Assembly (NCBI GenBank): GCA_034359265.1
Contig: CP136890.1
Span: 90,669,501-90,733,500, forward strand
Reading direction: 5' to 3'
Length of the DNA: 64,000 nucleotides
Source: Canna indica
Taxonomy: Eukaryota > Streptophyta > Magnoliopsida > Zingiberales > Cannaceae
The first letter of the stretch is position 1. Every line of letters starts with the position of its first letter. Positions 22,731-35,053 of this stretch are shown piece after piece. The notes under the pieces are model-generated. The model had not been told where the DNA came from, made no database searches, and saw nothing but the letters and a program-made list of their open reading frames with translations. The translations under genes and the position numbers were made by a program.

Positions 22731-22950
22731 AGCTCTAGCCGCGTCGGCAACAAGTTTTTTTGAGATGTGCTCTGATTAATTTTGAACTATCGTAGTGTTG
22801 TTTTTTCTATTATTTTGTACTGTTGGAGTATTTTTTTCTTTTCTCTTATTTTCACTCTCTCCTATCTCCCTATTATATACTTCAACCCTTTCATACCTTT
22901 TGAATGGAATACATGTTCTTTTTCAAAAAAAAAAAAAAAAGGAAAGAGAA
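22731..22950 (+). pseudogene. LINE ORF2 last codons, 3' UTR and A tail (after the CACTA insertion)
   Basis: Joining 10391 to 22734 (dropping one AGC) continues the reading frame as LQALAASATSFFEMCSD, then TAA at 22777-22779, with no shift. A T-rich 3' UTR follows, then an A run at 22925-22940 with an A/G-rich extension to 22950, and the right target duplication at 22951-22963. This restores the natural end of ORF2. Confidence 0.88.
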
Positions 22951-22963
22951 AAGGGAAGGTGTC
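22951..22963 (+). repeat. Right target-site duplication of the LINE
   Basis: AAGGGAAGGTGTC, identical to 4276-4288. Confidence 0.9.
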
Positions 22964-23327
22964 CGGTTTCATTTCGAATCCGACTTTACTCGAGAATAAC
23001 ATAAAAAAGGAGAAATAGGAAGATGGAGAATAACTGCAAAGAACGAATATTGATACAGAAGAAACCCATCAGATGTTTTTTTTTTGTGTGTTTAGTATAA
23101 TTTCATCAAAACTAAAAAGAACATTCTGTTTCACTGATAAAAGGTTAGTTTTGATTTTAATATTTTTCTTCGCAGGTTCAATTTTCTTGTCATTTTGATT
23201 TTGGTCAATTGTTTTTTATTTGTTGCTTCCTCGCCGACGAAAATAATATATCGAAGAAAAGAAACCTTGTCGCCCACGAAAAATTAGCCAAAAAAAAAGT
23301 GTATTTAATTGCCTGTTCATTTGTAAA

Positions 23328-23335
23328 TATATAAA
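23328..23335 (+). promoter_or_regulatory. Likely TATA box of the HASTY gene
   Basis: TATATAAA about 190 bp before the start codon, followed by a pyrimidine-rich leader. It lies some 375 bp from the end of the LINE. The sequence between 22964 and 23327 shows no other feature I recognise. Confidence 0.5.
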
Positions 23336-23517
23336 GCAACCGCCATTAATTCTCCGCACTGCGCACTCCCCCCTTTTCTCTCTACCCCAGTCGAACTGAG
23401 CATTCCCTTCCTTCCTCCTTTCGATTCCGTTTTCCCCAAACCCTAATGCGATTTCGTGCTGCGTGCGGTACAATCTGAAACCCTAACTTATTGACCGAGA
23501 AACCCTCCGAACTCGCC

Positions 23518-26500
23518 ATGGACGACTGCAGCAGCACGGCCACTACAGTGGCCCAAGCCATCGCCGCCGCAATGGATTGGAGCTCTCCTCCAGATGCCCG
23601 CAAGGCCGCCGTCGCCTACTTGGAAACCGTCAGCACTTTGCTTTAGTTTGATCCTCTGCTGTTGAAAGTTCTCATGATCTATTGGTTCAATTTGCTGTTC
23701 CCACAACATCTTCCATCACTCGATTGCATTCTTCTGCTTGTATTCTGGAAAAAAGGGAAATAAACCATTCTTGAATTTGGATAATGGTCAGTTTAGGTGA
23801 TTGTAGAACAATTCATTGGAATGAATTCACATTAATCTGAAAAAGCCATGGTGAGAAGAAGTATGGAGAAAGTAAAATAAAATTGAAAACATGATGTTAT
23901 GATACATTGCCTGCTAAATGTATCAAAGCTTAAGTTGGCAGTAGTTTCTATACTCAAATAACTGGTATTATGATGTCCCATCAAAGCTTAAACGGCCTGC
24001 TTTATGAAGGAAACTTGAGCGGAGGCATCAGATATGAGTAGCATGGAACTACAAAAAGGCTTCACTGATGATTCTGATAAACATAGAAATACTATCATTT
24101 AACAAAAATTTTGCCCACCATACGCTAAAGAGTTGCGGTTACCACTTGAATCGCTTGCTCATAAGATTTATATCCTCTTTTCTTTTTATTGCAAAGGTTC
24201 TATTTTCATTATGTATTTTGGTTGTTTCATGTATTTAAAAGGATGCCATTTTGAATAGGATATAAAATGAAGAAAAGAAATATGCAGCTGAAATAGTTAA
24301 GCAGATCCGCTTGGCTTTACAATTTTGTGCTTTAGATTTTTGATTTCGTGAACAGGCTATTCTGCCCTTGGCTCTATATGGATATAGAAAAAGATAAGAC
24401 TTTCAGTTTTGCAAGTGCAACATGCAAAGTCCACCACTTTCTCTTTTGTCATCAATTCTTATTTGGCCAAGTTCTTCCAAATATTTCTAGAACTTATTTT
24501 TATCTACTTGCATGAAAGTTTCTTACTTAGATTTGAAATGGATGTTAATTCTAATTTGTTTCTCAAAATAGCAGATTGGGTAATGATTTTGGACATAGAG
24601 AAATGTTGTCTATGTGCTTGCATGATGCCATAAGTATGCTTTGCTTTGAGGTGACATGGTTCTGGAGTTCTCCTAAGTTTTATGTAACTATTGACAATGC
24701 AAATTGATTATTGAGATTCATCAATGGTATCTTTTGCATGTTCATGTGAACTTATTGTCTTTAGATTTATATATAATGTTGGTAACATAATGTATTGAAA
24801 CTTGGAAGTATGAAAATGACTACTTATCCTATCTAGTATGATACAGTAAAGATGAATGCTTGGGCAAGTGCTAGTGTTGTTATGTTCAGAAGTTTGTTCC
24901 TATATCGAATTCTGTATATTTGAAATCTCTAATCTTAATTATCCGCAATCTTTTACTTGCTTGGACTTCCTTTCATTATCCAAACTCGGTACTTATTTGC
25001 ATGACTCAAGCAGTGTCCTCCATGTTCAAACTCTGTCATATCTGTTTACGCATTCTTGACTCATTTTTTTCAATATGCTATGCAGGTCAAGAGTGGGGAT
25101 ATTCGAACATTGGCAAGCACCTCTTTTGTTCTAGTTCGAAGGGACTGGCCTTCAGAGATTCGACTACATGGATTCAAGATGTTACAGGTCTGTGCTCATT
25201 GAAAATATTCCTTAACTCTTATTTAAATAGGAAATTTCTGGAAACTTTTAACATGGCAAATGCTAAAACCATGCTCATCGAGTAAATGATCATGAAGTCA
25301 CATCCTTTACCAGCTAATTCACCAAATTAATCTACTATATGACACAAATTTAAGCAATTGGAATATAATTTACTATGAAAACTGTTTTCAGTTACTGGTA
25401 AAGGAAATCCGGTTGTTTAATTAGTGATATATCACTACATTGCCAAACTTGCTTCTTAAATGTGGAACTTTTGTTATTTTTATTTGGTTTTTGTTAGCAC
25501 CATGAGATAAATAAGTTCTGACTAATTTGGAATTCTTGCTTGCCTAGTTATCTCAGTCATGCACAATTTTGGATTTTTTGCTTGCTTATTTATCAGGGTC
25601 CTGAACACTATATTGCAATATCATTTTTCCTGTTTCTTTATCTAGTTCTTGGCCATATTTATGTTTTGGACATTTAGTTGCATAATGAATTAATCTGCTT
25701 TAACTTTGAGCTGGTAGTCTGGTACTTCAGTCTTCAGATGTTAAATTTTGTAAAAGTGGACTTTAGTGATATAAACTGTTCTGCTTAGCATTGAATTAGT
25801 AGTTTAAATGTTAAATTTCATAAGAAGCTTCCAACATATCTCATCTGATACCAGGAATTTGTTCTACATTCTAGAAAATGTTTCACTAGATAATAGTTCC
25901 TTTAAGATAGCCAGCTACAGTTGGAAGACAACCAATTGAGACTTATGTACTCTATTGTGATTTGTGACATCATCTGCTACCGCAAAATTTCCTTATATTT
26001 TACTTCTATTTGACATTCTGTTCTAATATTTTTAATGCAATATTTATTGGCCTCCAGTTTCTGTTTTAAAAAAATCCTTTCTTCTTTTCCTTTAAAAAGT
26101 TGTCTAATTGCTATGTAGCTATTAAATGATGATGCAAAACCAGACATACAAGTCCTTTCAATAACGACGAATCCTTATCCTGATTTTTGTGTTTTTGTAG
26201 CATTTGGTTAGATTTAGATGGGATGAGTTAAATATTACAGAAAGGAGAGAATTTTCAAACCTCACAACCAATATAGTATCGGAGGTGGTAAATCCTCATG
26301 AGGAATGGGCGCTAAAGAGTCAGACAGCTGCTTTAGTTGCTGAGGTGCTCATGCTCCCTGATCTATTTGCATTTTTACAGTGAAATTTGAAAATCATATT
26401 GGAGAGAGTAATGTGTTGTTATTTTTCTTGTCACAAGGTTGTTCGAAGAGAAGGTGTAGCGTTGTGGCATGAGCTTTTACCAACTTTGGTTTCCCTATCA

Positions 26501-29500
26501 AACAAAGGTCCCATAGAGGTAACTCATTGTTAATTTTTGTGCTTTTCTTTTAGTTATATTGATCGTGCATGCTAACATCTTTATGCACAAAATTTTTATC
26601 TTGTCTCTTGGATGTCAGGCTGAGTTGGTTGCTATGGTGCTGAGGTGGCTTCCTGAAGATATAACAGTTCATAATGAGGATCTAGAAGGTTAGTTTTCTT
26701 GGATAGAATATTCAAATTCCGTAAACCAATTTTTCTGGTGAAATTCAATCGATGATAGAAAATGTAGCTTCTGTCTGCCTGATTTATGCCATTTCTGTGA
26801 GTTTTAACAGGTGACAGACGAAGGGTACTGTTGCGAGGGCTTACTGAATCATTGAGTGAAATTTTGCCACTCCTATACACTGTGAGTTTGTAGTGCCTCA
26901 AATCAGTAGCTATTTCTTTTGGTTCAGGAAGAATTATTGCAATGGATACATCCAATTAAATAGCTAAACAATTTTTGTTTTAGTTGCTTGAAAAACATTT
27001 TGGAGGTGCTCTGAGAGAGTATGCAGGACAACAGTTGGATGCAGCAAAACAGCATGCAACCACAGTAATAGCTTCTCTAAATGCTTTAAATGCATATGCT
27101 GAATGGGCTCCTGTGCCTGATCTTGCTAAATATGGTTTGATTCATGGGTATGCTGTTATTATTATCTCAAATATCATCTTTTTAGCTAAATGCATCACTA
27201 TAAGATATCCTCTGAGGGCATTAACCCTTTCTTTCTAACAGATGTGGTTCCTTATTATCTTACCATGAATTTCGCCTCCATGCTTGTGAATTTTTTAAAT
27301 TCATTTGTCAAAGGTATGATTTTGTGCATAATGGATGTGCAATCTATTTCAGTTCAATGGTTGCAATACTGTTAATCTTTCTTTTGTACATACAGGAAAA
27401 GACCTACTGATGCTACATCTGTGGAGTTTGATTCTGCAATGATGGGCATCTTCCAAATATTAATGAATGTATCTAGAGAATTCCTGAACAAGTGTAGATC
27501 AAATTTGAATGCCATTGATGAATTGGAGTTTGAGTTTGTTGAAGGCATATGCGAGTGTATGGTAACTTTGGCTTCTTTCAACATGCAATGTATTACTTGG
27601 GATGGAACCATAGCTTCTGAATTTCTTCAACAGGTGAGACCTAGGAAGCTCAGAATCTTCATTTAGCGTCAATAAGTGCTGTTCCTTTTACAATTTTTAC
27701 AGACGAACTTCTATCTCTGCTTCAGATGAAGTTATTTGAGTGCTTTTTGCCCTCTTCTCTATCGCTATTGTACATAAACTTTGCTGTTCAGCTTATTCCA
27801 TGGTAGAATACAGATTGAGGACCTAAGGGAACCTGATGATTGATGATATTTGGGTATTTGAGTATTTCATATAGATAAGAGGGAGATTGGGTTCTAGGCT
27901 TGGTTGATAGAAAAATTTAGTTGATGATAATAATAATATTAATGAATATTAAACATTGAGCTTTCCTAGACTTCATAGTCCCAGATTCATTCAAGGTTGC
28001 CATTGTAGCAGAAGTAAGGAATTTTTTAGGAAAAACTGGAAGGTTATGTGAGAGAGTAGAAGTCCATAAGACTTTCTCAAACTTTAATTGTGAGACTTTC
28101 TTGGAATTATATTAGTCATGTTTGAGTCTTTCATAGAGGGGAAAAGTGATTTGTGCCAACTATGGGCTTTGGCATACAAAACCAATGTAAAATCCTTCTT
28201 GTCCTGTCCTAGGAAAGAAGTCCTTATCAAACTGCCTGCTTGCCCTACTGAAGTACCAAAGGTGCACTTTAAAGTGCCAATCCCAAATCGTTGGAACTTT
28301 ATGAATTATGACTTGTTCTAAGGAAGATAATTTCTTATCATTTGAACTTTCTTTCTACAACTATTTCACAAGTTATATATGCAACATCACCTGGTTTGTA
28401 AGCACCTTATCAACTTCAAACCAAATTAGTTTGAATTGTTAGTTATGTAAGGTACCTATTGTTACTGCATTTATTAATGTTAGCATTGCAAATGCCTAAA
28501 ACTTTGGCAAGAATGATTCTGGAATATGAAGACCTGGCTTCTTTTTGTGTATTCTTGCTCCTGGTTATACTTATACAGTTAGTGATGCATATACATATAT
28601 CGTCTAAAGAAAATAACCTTGCTTCTATCTTGACATAGAGTTTGACATATATTGACATATCTTTATAACAGAATTATTAGTGATCAGTTGTTAAATGCAT
28701 TTGATTCTTATTAATTGGGAACATTGCTTTGTTGATGAAGCATACTGTACTACCAATCTACCATGCATATCATTTTTGATAAAGAGGTCAAGTTATTCGT
28801 ATGTTCAAACTTGTTTGTTACAATTCTCATTATCTGTAATAAATTTGAAGTGATTACAAGACACCAAATTTTGTGCACAGCTTGGTCAAGTTAAAAGTCA
28901 GGAAAAATATTTGATATCTTGATTTAGGGCTGCTTATAGAATTTGCGATTTAGGCATTGTACACCACTTTACTGGAAGGATCACATTTTATGGGTAAAAA
29001 TCCAATTTGACCAAACCCGAAACTTAATTACTCAAATCTTAGATATCAAACTTTTACCCCAAATCTGACTCGACCCAATACTAACTGGGTTGGGTTGGAT
29101 TTTCATAAACCAGGGTTTCGTTCTAAAATATATGACCCAAAGTTTTTTCAGGTTGGGTCCGATTTTGGCAAAAACCCGACCCGACGAGACCCTATCCCAC
29201 CCCTAGAAATAGGTTATATGTTATAGGTATAGATTCTGATACTATTGAATTATTAGATACCTTCAAATCCTGACAATATAATTATCCATTAGATGGTTCA
29301 ACAGCCTCAACCTTCCTCTTGTGTAGATTGGGAAAAGAAAACCGTTATTCTTCATGTATCTTAACCAAATTAATTTAGACTTTGGCGCTTATTTTTTCCT
29401 AGCTTCAAAGTAGAAGACAGTTTCCAGTTCATCCCTATGGTCCTTCAAGTAAACTTTTTGATTTGATGAATTTAGGATTGGTAGAATATACAATATGTAC

Positions 29501-32500
29501 TATTAATTTCTATTTATGTATCTGCCCTCTGCAAATGGTTACTAACCATCTTCACTATCAAACCTTATTTGAACTTAATGTGCAATTACAGGGGGTGTAT
29601 GTCTTTGTTGTATTAGCTTCTGAATTATGCCAGTTTTAAATTTTTAATTCTTCATGGTTTAATTGCATACACTCTCTTTTCAGATGCTGGAGTACTACCA
29701 ACATTTGAAGTTTCCTCTCCATTTTCAGTCTTTGCTCTTTTGGCTTGTATGTATCAGATCTTGCCCTGGATTAAGTTTACTGCAATGTCGGATATAATTG
29801 TATTCCATTCTTTTATATTGATGTTGAGCATATGTTGCATGGGATATGATAAACACCTGTAATGTTAACAGGCAGTAATGAGAGAACCTGTATATTCAAA
29901 GGTGAAAGCTGCTGGACAGACTGGTGGGGATAATGCTGTTATTTCAGGAGTTAGTTCCAGGACCACGGAAAAAGAGAAGACAGGGGTGGCAGCTTTCATC
30001 AATGATGACATCTGTGCAGCTATCTTGGATACTTCTTTCCTCAGAATGTTGAAAAATTCTACAGCCAATATATCATCTAAAGAGTTTGAACTATGGGATG
30101 ATGAGTTCGATACTAAAACTGACTTCAGTAATTATCGCTCTAGGCTGGTATAACTTCTTTACCACAATACAACTATTGCAGTGTATTATGAAACAGCCTC
30201 TCATGCCTGTGCTTTTCCTGTTAAGTACAGTAGTCAATATAAATTATGCTCCTGGAGATTTGATTCTGTATTTTGTTAATCTTCTGATCGTATGTAGTTA
30301 TGTCAAAATTAGGATAAAATAGTTTTTTTCATATGCATTTGTGAACTGTTGTGGATGACATGCTACAAACTTGCATGTACTGATTACTGCAGCTGGAGCT
30401 TATCAAGCTTATTGCTATTCAAAAGCCTCTTGTTGCTGCAACAAGGGTTTCAGAGAGAATTAATATCATCAAGAATTATGCTCATGCTTCTATGTCATCT
30501 CAGGTTCGGTACATAATTTTTTAAGGGAACATGATGTTAAATTTTCAATCATCTTTCATTGTATATTGAAAAATCTGGTTTATGCTATTTCAGAAGTAAA
30601 AAATTCATGTTTGTTACTGAACTCCAATATTTGAATCCTAGGACCTAGCTTTAATAGAAAGCATTCAGCTGGGACTGGAAACAGTTGCTGGTGCAGTTTT
30701 TGATGGTCCAGCTGAATTTGTGAATGTTGCTGCTGAGTCCAAGTTCCAGTTACACACAATTTTTGAAGGTGGCCCATTCCCTCATCGACACTGCTACATG
30801 CTTGTAATTTTTTTATTATTTGTTCCTGCATACTAAAATTCCCTGTTAATGGTATACTCAGGTCTGCTTCAACTATTCCTTTCTTTAAGATGGACTGAAC
30901 CAGCACTTGCAGTAATCCATGGCAGATATTTGGATTCACTGGGGTCTTTTCTCAAATACTATCCTGACTCAGTTGCTAGTGTTGTGAATAAACTTTTTGA
31001 GCTTTTAACATCACTCCCTATTGCAATCAAGGTTTCATCTCAAAGCTCTCTAGTCTCTATTTCTTGAATGATGGCTCAATTTCAAGCATATTTTCGTCAT
31101 CCCTTTTCTCACATATGTTTCTTGGACCTCTGGTTTGCAGGATCCTTTGTTAAACAATTCTCGGCATGCTAGATTGCAAATTTGTACATCATTTATCCGC
31201 ATTGCAAAATCTGCCGGAATAAGTCTTCTTCCACATATGAAGGTTTGTTTTGCAAACATCCCCTGCCTGAAATTTTTGATTTGTCACTTAAGCATACATT
31301 AAATAAAAAGTAGAGTGAAGCTTCTGAATATCTAGAATTTATAGAAGCATTAGAGAAGGCATGAAGTTGGATTGTTTACAAGGTCATACTTTTGACTGCT
31401 GATATTGCAGGGAATTGCTGATACCATGGCATATCTCCAAGGAGAAGGTCGCTTACTTCGTGGTGAGCATAATCTTTTAGGTGAAGCATTTCTTATCATG
31501 GCTTCTTCTGCTGGGTAATTTCCCATTCTTGCTTTCAGTTAATTTGCCTCATCATCCACTTAAAACATTTTTTGTGGATTTTATATATGTCATATACCTT
31601 TTTTAGGATTCAACAACAACAGGAAGTTTTGGCCTGGTTGCTAGAACCTTTAAGCAAGCAATGGACACAGTCTGAGTGGCAAAATGCTTTTTTATCTGAC
31701 CCTGCTGGTCTAATCCAGTTGTGCTCTGACCCTCAACTTATGTGGTCAATTTATCATACTGTAACATTCTTTGAGAAGGCACTGAAAAGAAGTGGAATTA
31801 AAAAGTCTATCTCGAACCAAGGAAGTTCAGTGGTTGCTGATGCTTCCACTCATCCACATCCTATGTCTGCCCATTTGTCATGGATGCTGCCCCCTCTCTT
31901 AAGGGTGAGTGAAGTATAATTGAAAAATCTTTATCCCCTTCCCATGTACTAGCGTAAAGCATATGTTTACAAATCAAATGAAGATAGAGCTGAGTATTTA
32001 TGCAATATGAGGATATTTTAAAGACCACTGTATCCAAGTAATGAGTTGCAATATATTTTTGTTCATCTACAGCTGATGCGTTCCATACATTCTCTTTGGT
32101 CTCAACCAATAAGTCAAGCTTTGACTGGGGAGATTAGAGCAGCAAAGGCTATGAATCATGCTGAGCGAGCTAGCCTTCTTGGTGAAAGTAATAAAATGCT
32201 TAAAGGCCTGTCAACTTCTGCTGATGGTCCCCAGAATGATTTTATAAGGGAAGAAGAATCCAGTGAAAATGACCTAAGAAATTGGCTAAAAGGAATCAGG
32301 GATAGTGGGTAAGAATCACATTTGTTCTCATCTTTTATTAATTTGTTCTCATCTTTTATTCTTTTATGGTTGTAATTCTTCGGCAATATCTTTCACTCCT
32401 ATTACTCTCTCCTCACCTAGATATTGATTGCCTGGCATTTTATTAAGACCTCAGGAGAGAAGCTAAGTGAAAGTATTCTTGTTGGAACTTGGAAGAGAAA

Positions 32501-35053
32501 CAAGAAGCTATGCTTGAGCTGCAAGGATAATTGTTTGGCTTGAAGTGTATTCTAGTTTAGTTTTTAGAAACCTTTGCATGTATCTTTTTTTATTTGACAT
32601 TCTGGTCATGCTGATATTTCCTGTTCTAAATTCTCAATAAGATGCATTAAGGTCTCGCCATTTATTTCCACATGCAACCTACTGGGACAGATTGTAGATT
32701 GGGGAACCATCTTTACTGTTTTCAACTACACGCTTTGCAACCAGCTATTATATTGTTAAATTATTGCTAACTATTACTTGAACATAGGTTTTATGAGTTT
32801 GGGAGCAATCTTTGCAGTTTCTACACACTCAATTTTTATTGTAAAAAATGCTACTATAGTATTCTTTCTTGCAATCCTGGTAGATGTTACAGACCATGCC
32901 TATTTATACAAAATTATTTTGAGTGACTGCAGGTACAATGTTATAGGACTCTCAGCAACCATAGGGGACACGTTCTTTCAGTGCATTGACAGTCATTCTG
33001 TCGCATTAGCTCTAGCAGAGAATATACAATCAATGGAGTTCAGACATTTACGGGTACTTATTCACTTGGTCATCATTCCTTTGGTCAAATTCTGCCCCTC
33101 AAGTTTATGGGAGGTTTGGTTAGAAAACATTCTACAACCGTTATTTCTCCACTGTCAGCAAGCTCTTAGTTGTTCATGGTCAAGTCTTTTACATGAGGGT
33201 AGGGCAAAAGTTCCTGATACATTTGGGAATCTTTCTGGTTTGGAGCTGAAAGTGGAAGTGATGGAAGAGAAGTTGCTTCGTGATCTGACTCGAGAAGTGT
33301 GCTCTCTTCTCTCAGTTCTAGCTTCACCGTCTTTGAATAGTGGGCTTCCTTCGTTGGATCATCTTGGGCCTAGCAATCGTGTAGAATCACTTAGAGATTT
33401 GAATGACTATGTCTCCAATTCGATGATTTGGTAACTTCCCCTGGAACACCCACAAACTTTCTAATTCCGTTACAATATACTTGCAAATTATCTTTGCTAG
33501 ACTTATCATAGTGCCGAAAAATATGGTATTGCAGCTTTCTCATGATGCACAAGGGTCTTGCTGTTAATGTACTACGAATAAGCATTGAAGTATTTGCATG
33601 GACAGATGGCGAAGCTGTGACTAAAGCCATCTCTTTCTGTGGTTCTATCGTTCTTCTTGCTATTGTGTCAAATTGTGTGGAGCTTAGAGAGTTTGTCGCG
33701 AAGGATTTGTTCCTTACTATAATTCAAGGTCTAACGCTCGAGTCAAACGCTGTAATTAGCTCAGACCTCCTTGGATTGTGTCGTGAAATATATGTTTATC
33801 TTGCAGATCGAGATCCTGCACCAAGACAGGTGACTTTTGTTATTTTCATATTTAGGGTTGAGTCTTATGTCTCTGGAAGCAAAGATGTGCCAATTACAAT
33901 TGATACAATGCTTTCTTTATGCATAGGTTATGCTGACTCTTCCTTCTATCTCAAGTGACGATTTGCGTGCGTTTGAGGATGCTTTGGCTAAAACAGCTAG
34001 CCCTAAAGAACAAAAACAACTTCTTAAGAGCTTGCTTCTATTAGCTACTGGAAATAAATTGAAAGCTCTTGCTGCTATGAAGAGCACAAACATTATAACA
34101 AATGTGACAGGTGAAAACAAAGGCCTTTTCCTTCTCAGCCTTTAATAGCTTTCCTAGTTGATGGGGCATGTTTTTATGCTAGCATATCTCTATATAGTCT
34201 CTTCTATTTTCGACCTGTAGTTACCATTTTGTTCTTGCAGTGTATTGGTTGACAAATAGATGACATTGACACAAAGTATATTCAAGTTCTGATGGTCTAT
34301 CGATTTTAAATGAATAAAATGTTACCTTTTGCAGGATTTATCTTGCTGGTATAGCCTATGAAAGAAAGAAATGAGTAGATTAAGATTAAAGATAACTAAT
34401 ACAAAGTCCTGTATTTGATCTTGGTGCAAAGCCTTTAACTGTGAAATATTTTGGCAAGGTTGGACGTTGTTAGACCAGCGAGGACTATCATACATCTTTG
34501 ATGGTCGTAGATTATAATGTGCTTGATGAACAAAATATAAGATGGACATCCTCAACATGCTTTGGTCCAGTGATAATCCTGAAACCAAGCATGTCCAGAG
34601 TAAAACTAATTGGTAACCTCAGCATGAGACTTTCCATTCTTAGGTCTGACTCCATTAACTGGTGCAACCGTGCAACTTATCTTTATGTGGTACTGAAATA
34701 ATAAATGCTTGTTATATGTGTTGTATTGCTATATCATCAGTAGTCTTAGTATTGCTGTGATACATTAGTGTACTACATATTAGAATATTTCAGCTGTTTC
34801 CAAGGGCCACGCCACTACTTAAAGTGGTTGAACCTTTTAATCAAATTTCTGGCATTATTTCTAGTGTAGCTGGTGCAAATTAGGAAGTGAAATGCCTTAA
34901 CTTTATTTTATAGGATTTTCCTTGTTTTATATATAGATGAATTACTAATATGCATGGTTATCACACTTTGCAGCTAGAACACGGACTCCAGCCGCAAACT
35001 CCGGGCCCAACATTGAAGAAGATGGCACCATTGGCTTGGCAGCAATAACTTGA
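23518..35053 (+). CDS. HST: HASTY, exportin-5 ortholog (importin-beta family)
   Basis: Plant HASTY is a Ran-dependent karyopherin, the exportin-5 counterpart, needed for normal miRNA levels and development. Model, 22 exons: 23518-23628, 25086-25187, 26201-26344, 26438-26518, 26619-26688, 26811-26881, 26984-27147, 27242-27313, 27396-27633, 29684-29746, 29872-30147, 30393-30503, 30642-30768, 30862-31031, 31141-31242, 31411-31514, 31607-31904, 32073-32308, 32933-33430, 33535-33829, 33927-34110, 34974-35053. The sum is 3597 nt, 1198 aa, close to the Arabidopsis length, and phases agree at all junctions. Landmarks: MDDCSSTATTVAQAIAAAMD start, importin-beta N-terminal-like region over exons 1-3, ADTMAYLQGEGRLLRGEHN (exon 16), NWLKGIRDSGYNVIGLS (exons 18-19), a C-terminal ITNVTARTRTP. 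The ATG has a clean upstream leader. No stop or frameshift is seen. Two donors (GTCAGC after exon 1, GTGGCC after exon 13) are weak. Confidence 0.95.
27634..29683 (+). other. HASTY intron 9, 2.05 kb
   Basis: The longest intron of the gene. It contains a GGGTTGGGTTGG/CCCGACCCGAC block ending CCCACCCCTA near 29212, which looks like the end of a hAT-type MITE. Its left end may be TAGGGCTG near 28926, but I see no matching target duplication. The rest is AT-rich with no coding signal. Confidence 0.4.

Larger units (their letters stand above)
4289..22950 (+). mobile_element. L1-type LINE, interrupted by a CACTA element
   Basis: A non-LTR retrotransposon running from the target duplication at 4276-4288 to an A tail at 22925-22940 (A-rich to 22950). 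It has ORF1 with a zinc knuckle, and ORF2 with AP-type endonuclease, reverse transcriptase and a zf-RVT-like C-terminal domain. Removing the CACTA element and one AGC repeat leaves about 6.3 kb, the normal size of a full-length plant L1. Both ORFs carry stops and frameshifts and the RT active site is altered, so the copy is dead. The 13-bp duplication and complete 5' end indicate one full-length insertion. Confidence 0.93.

Noticed and set aside
23216..23709. Three minus-strand frames over HASTY exon 1
   Set aside because: They overlap the HASTY leader and first exon. The plus-strand exon joins in frame to 21 further exons of a known family.
24409..25285. Plus-strand frames within HASTY intron 1
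   Set aside because: Intron sequence. Only 25086-25187 is coding, with AG and GT borders and homology to the N-terminal region.
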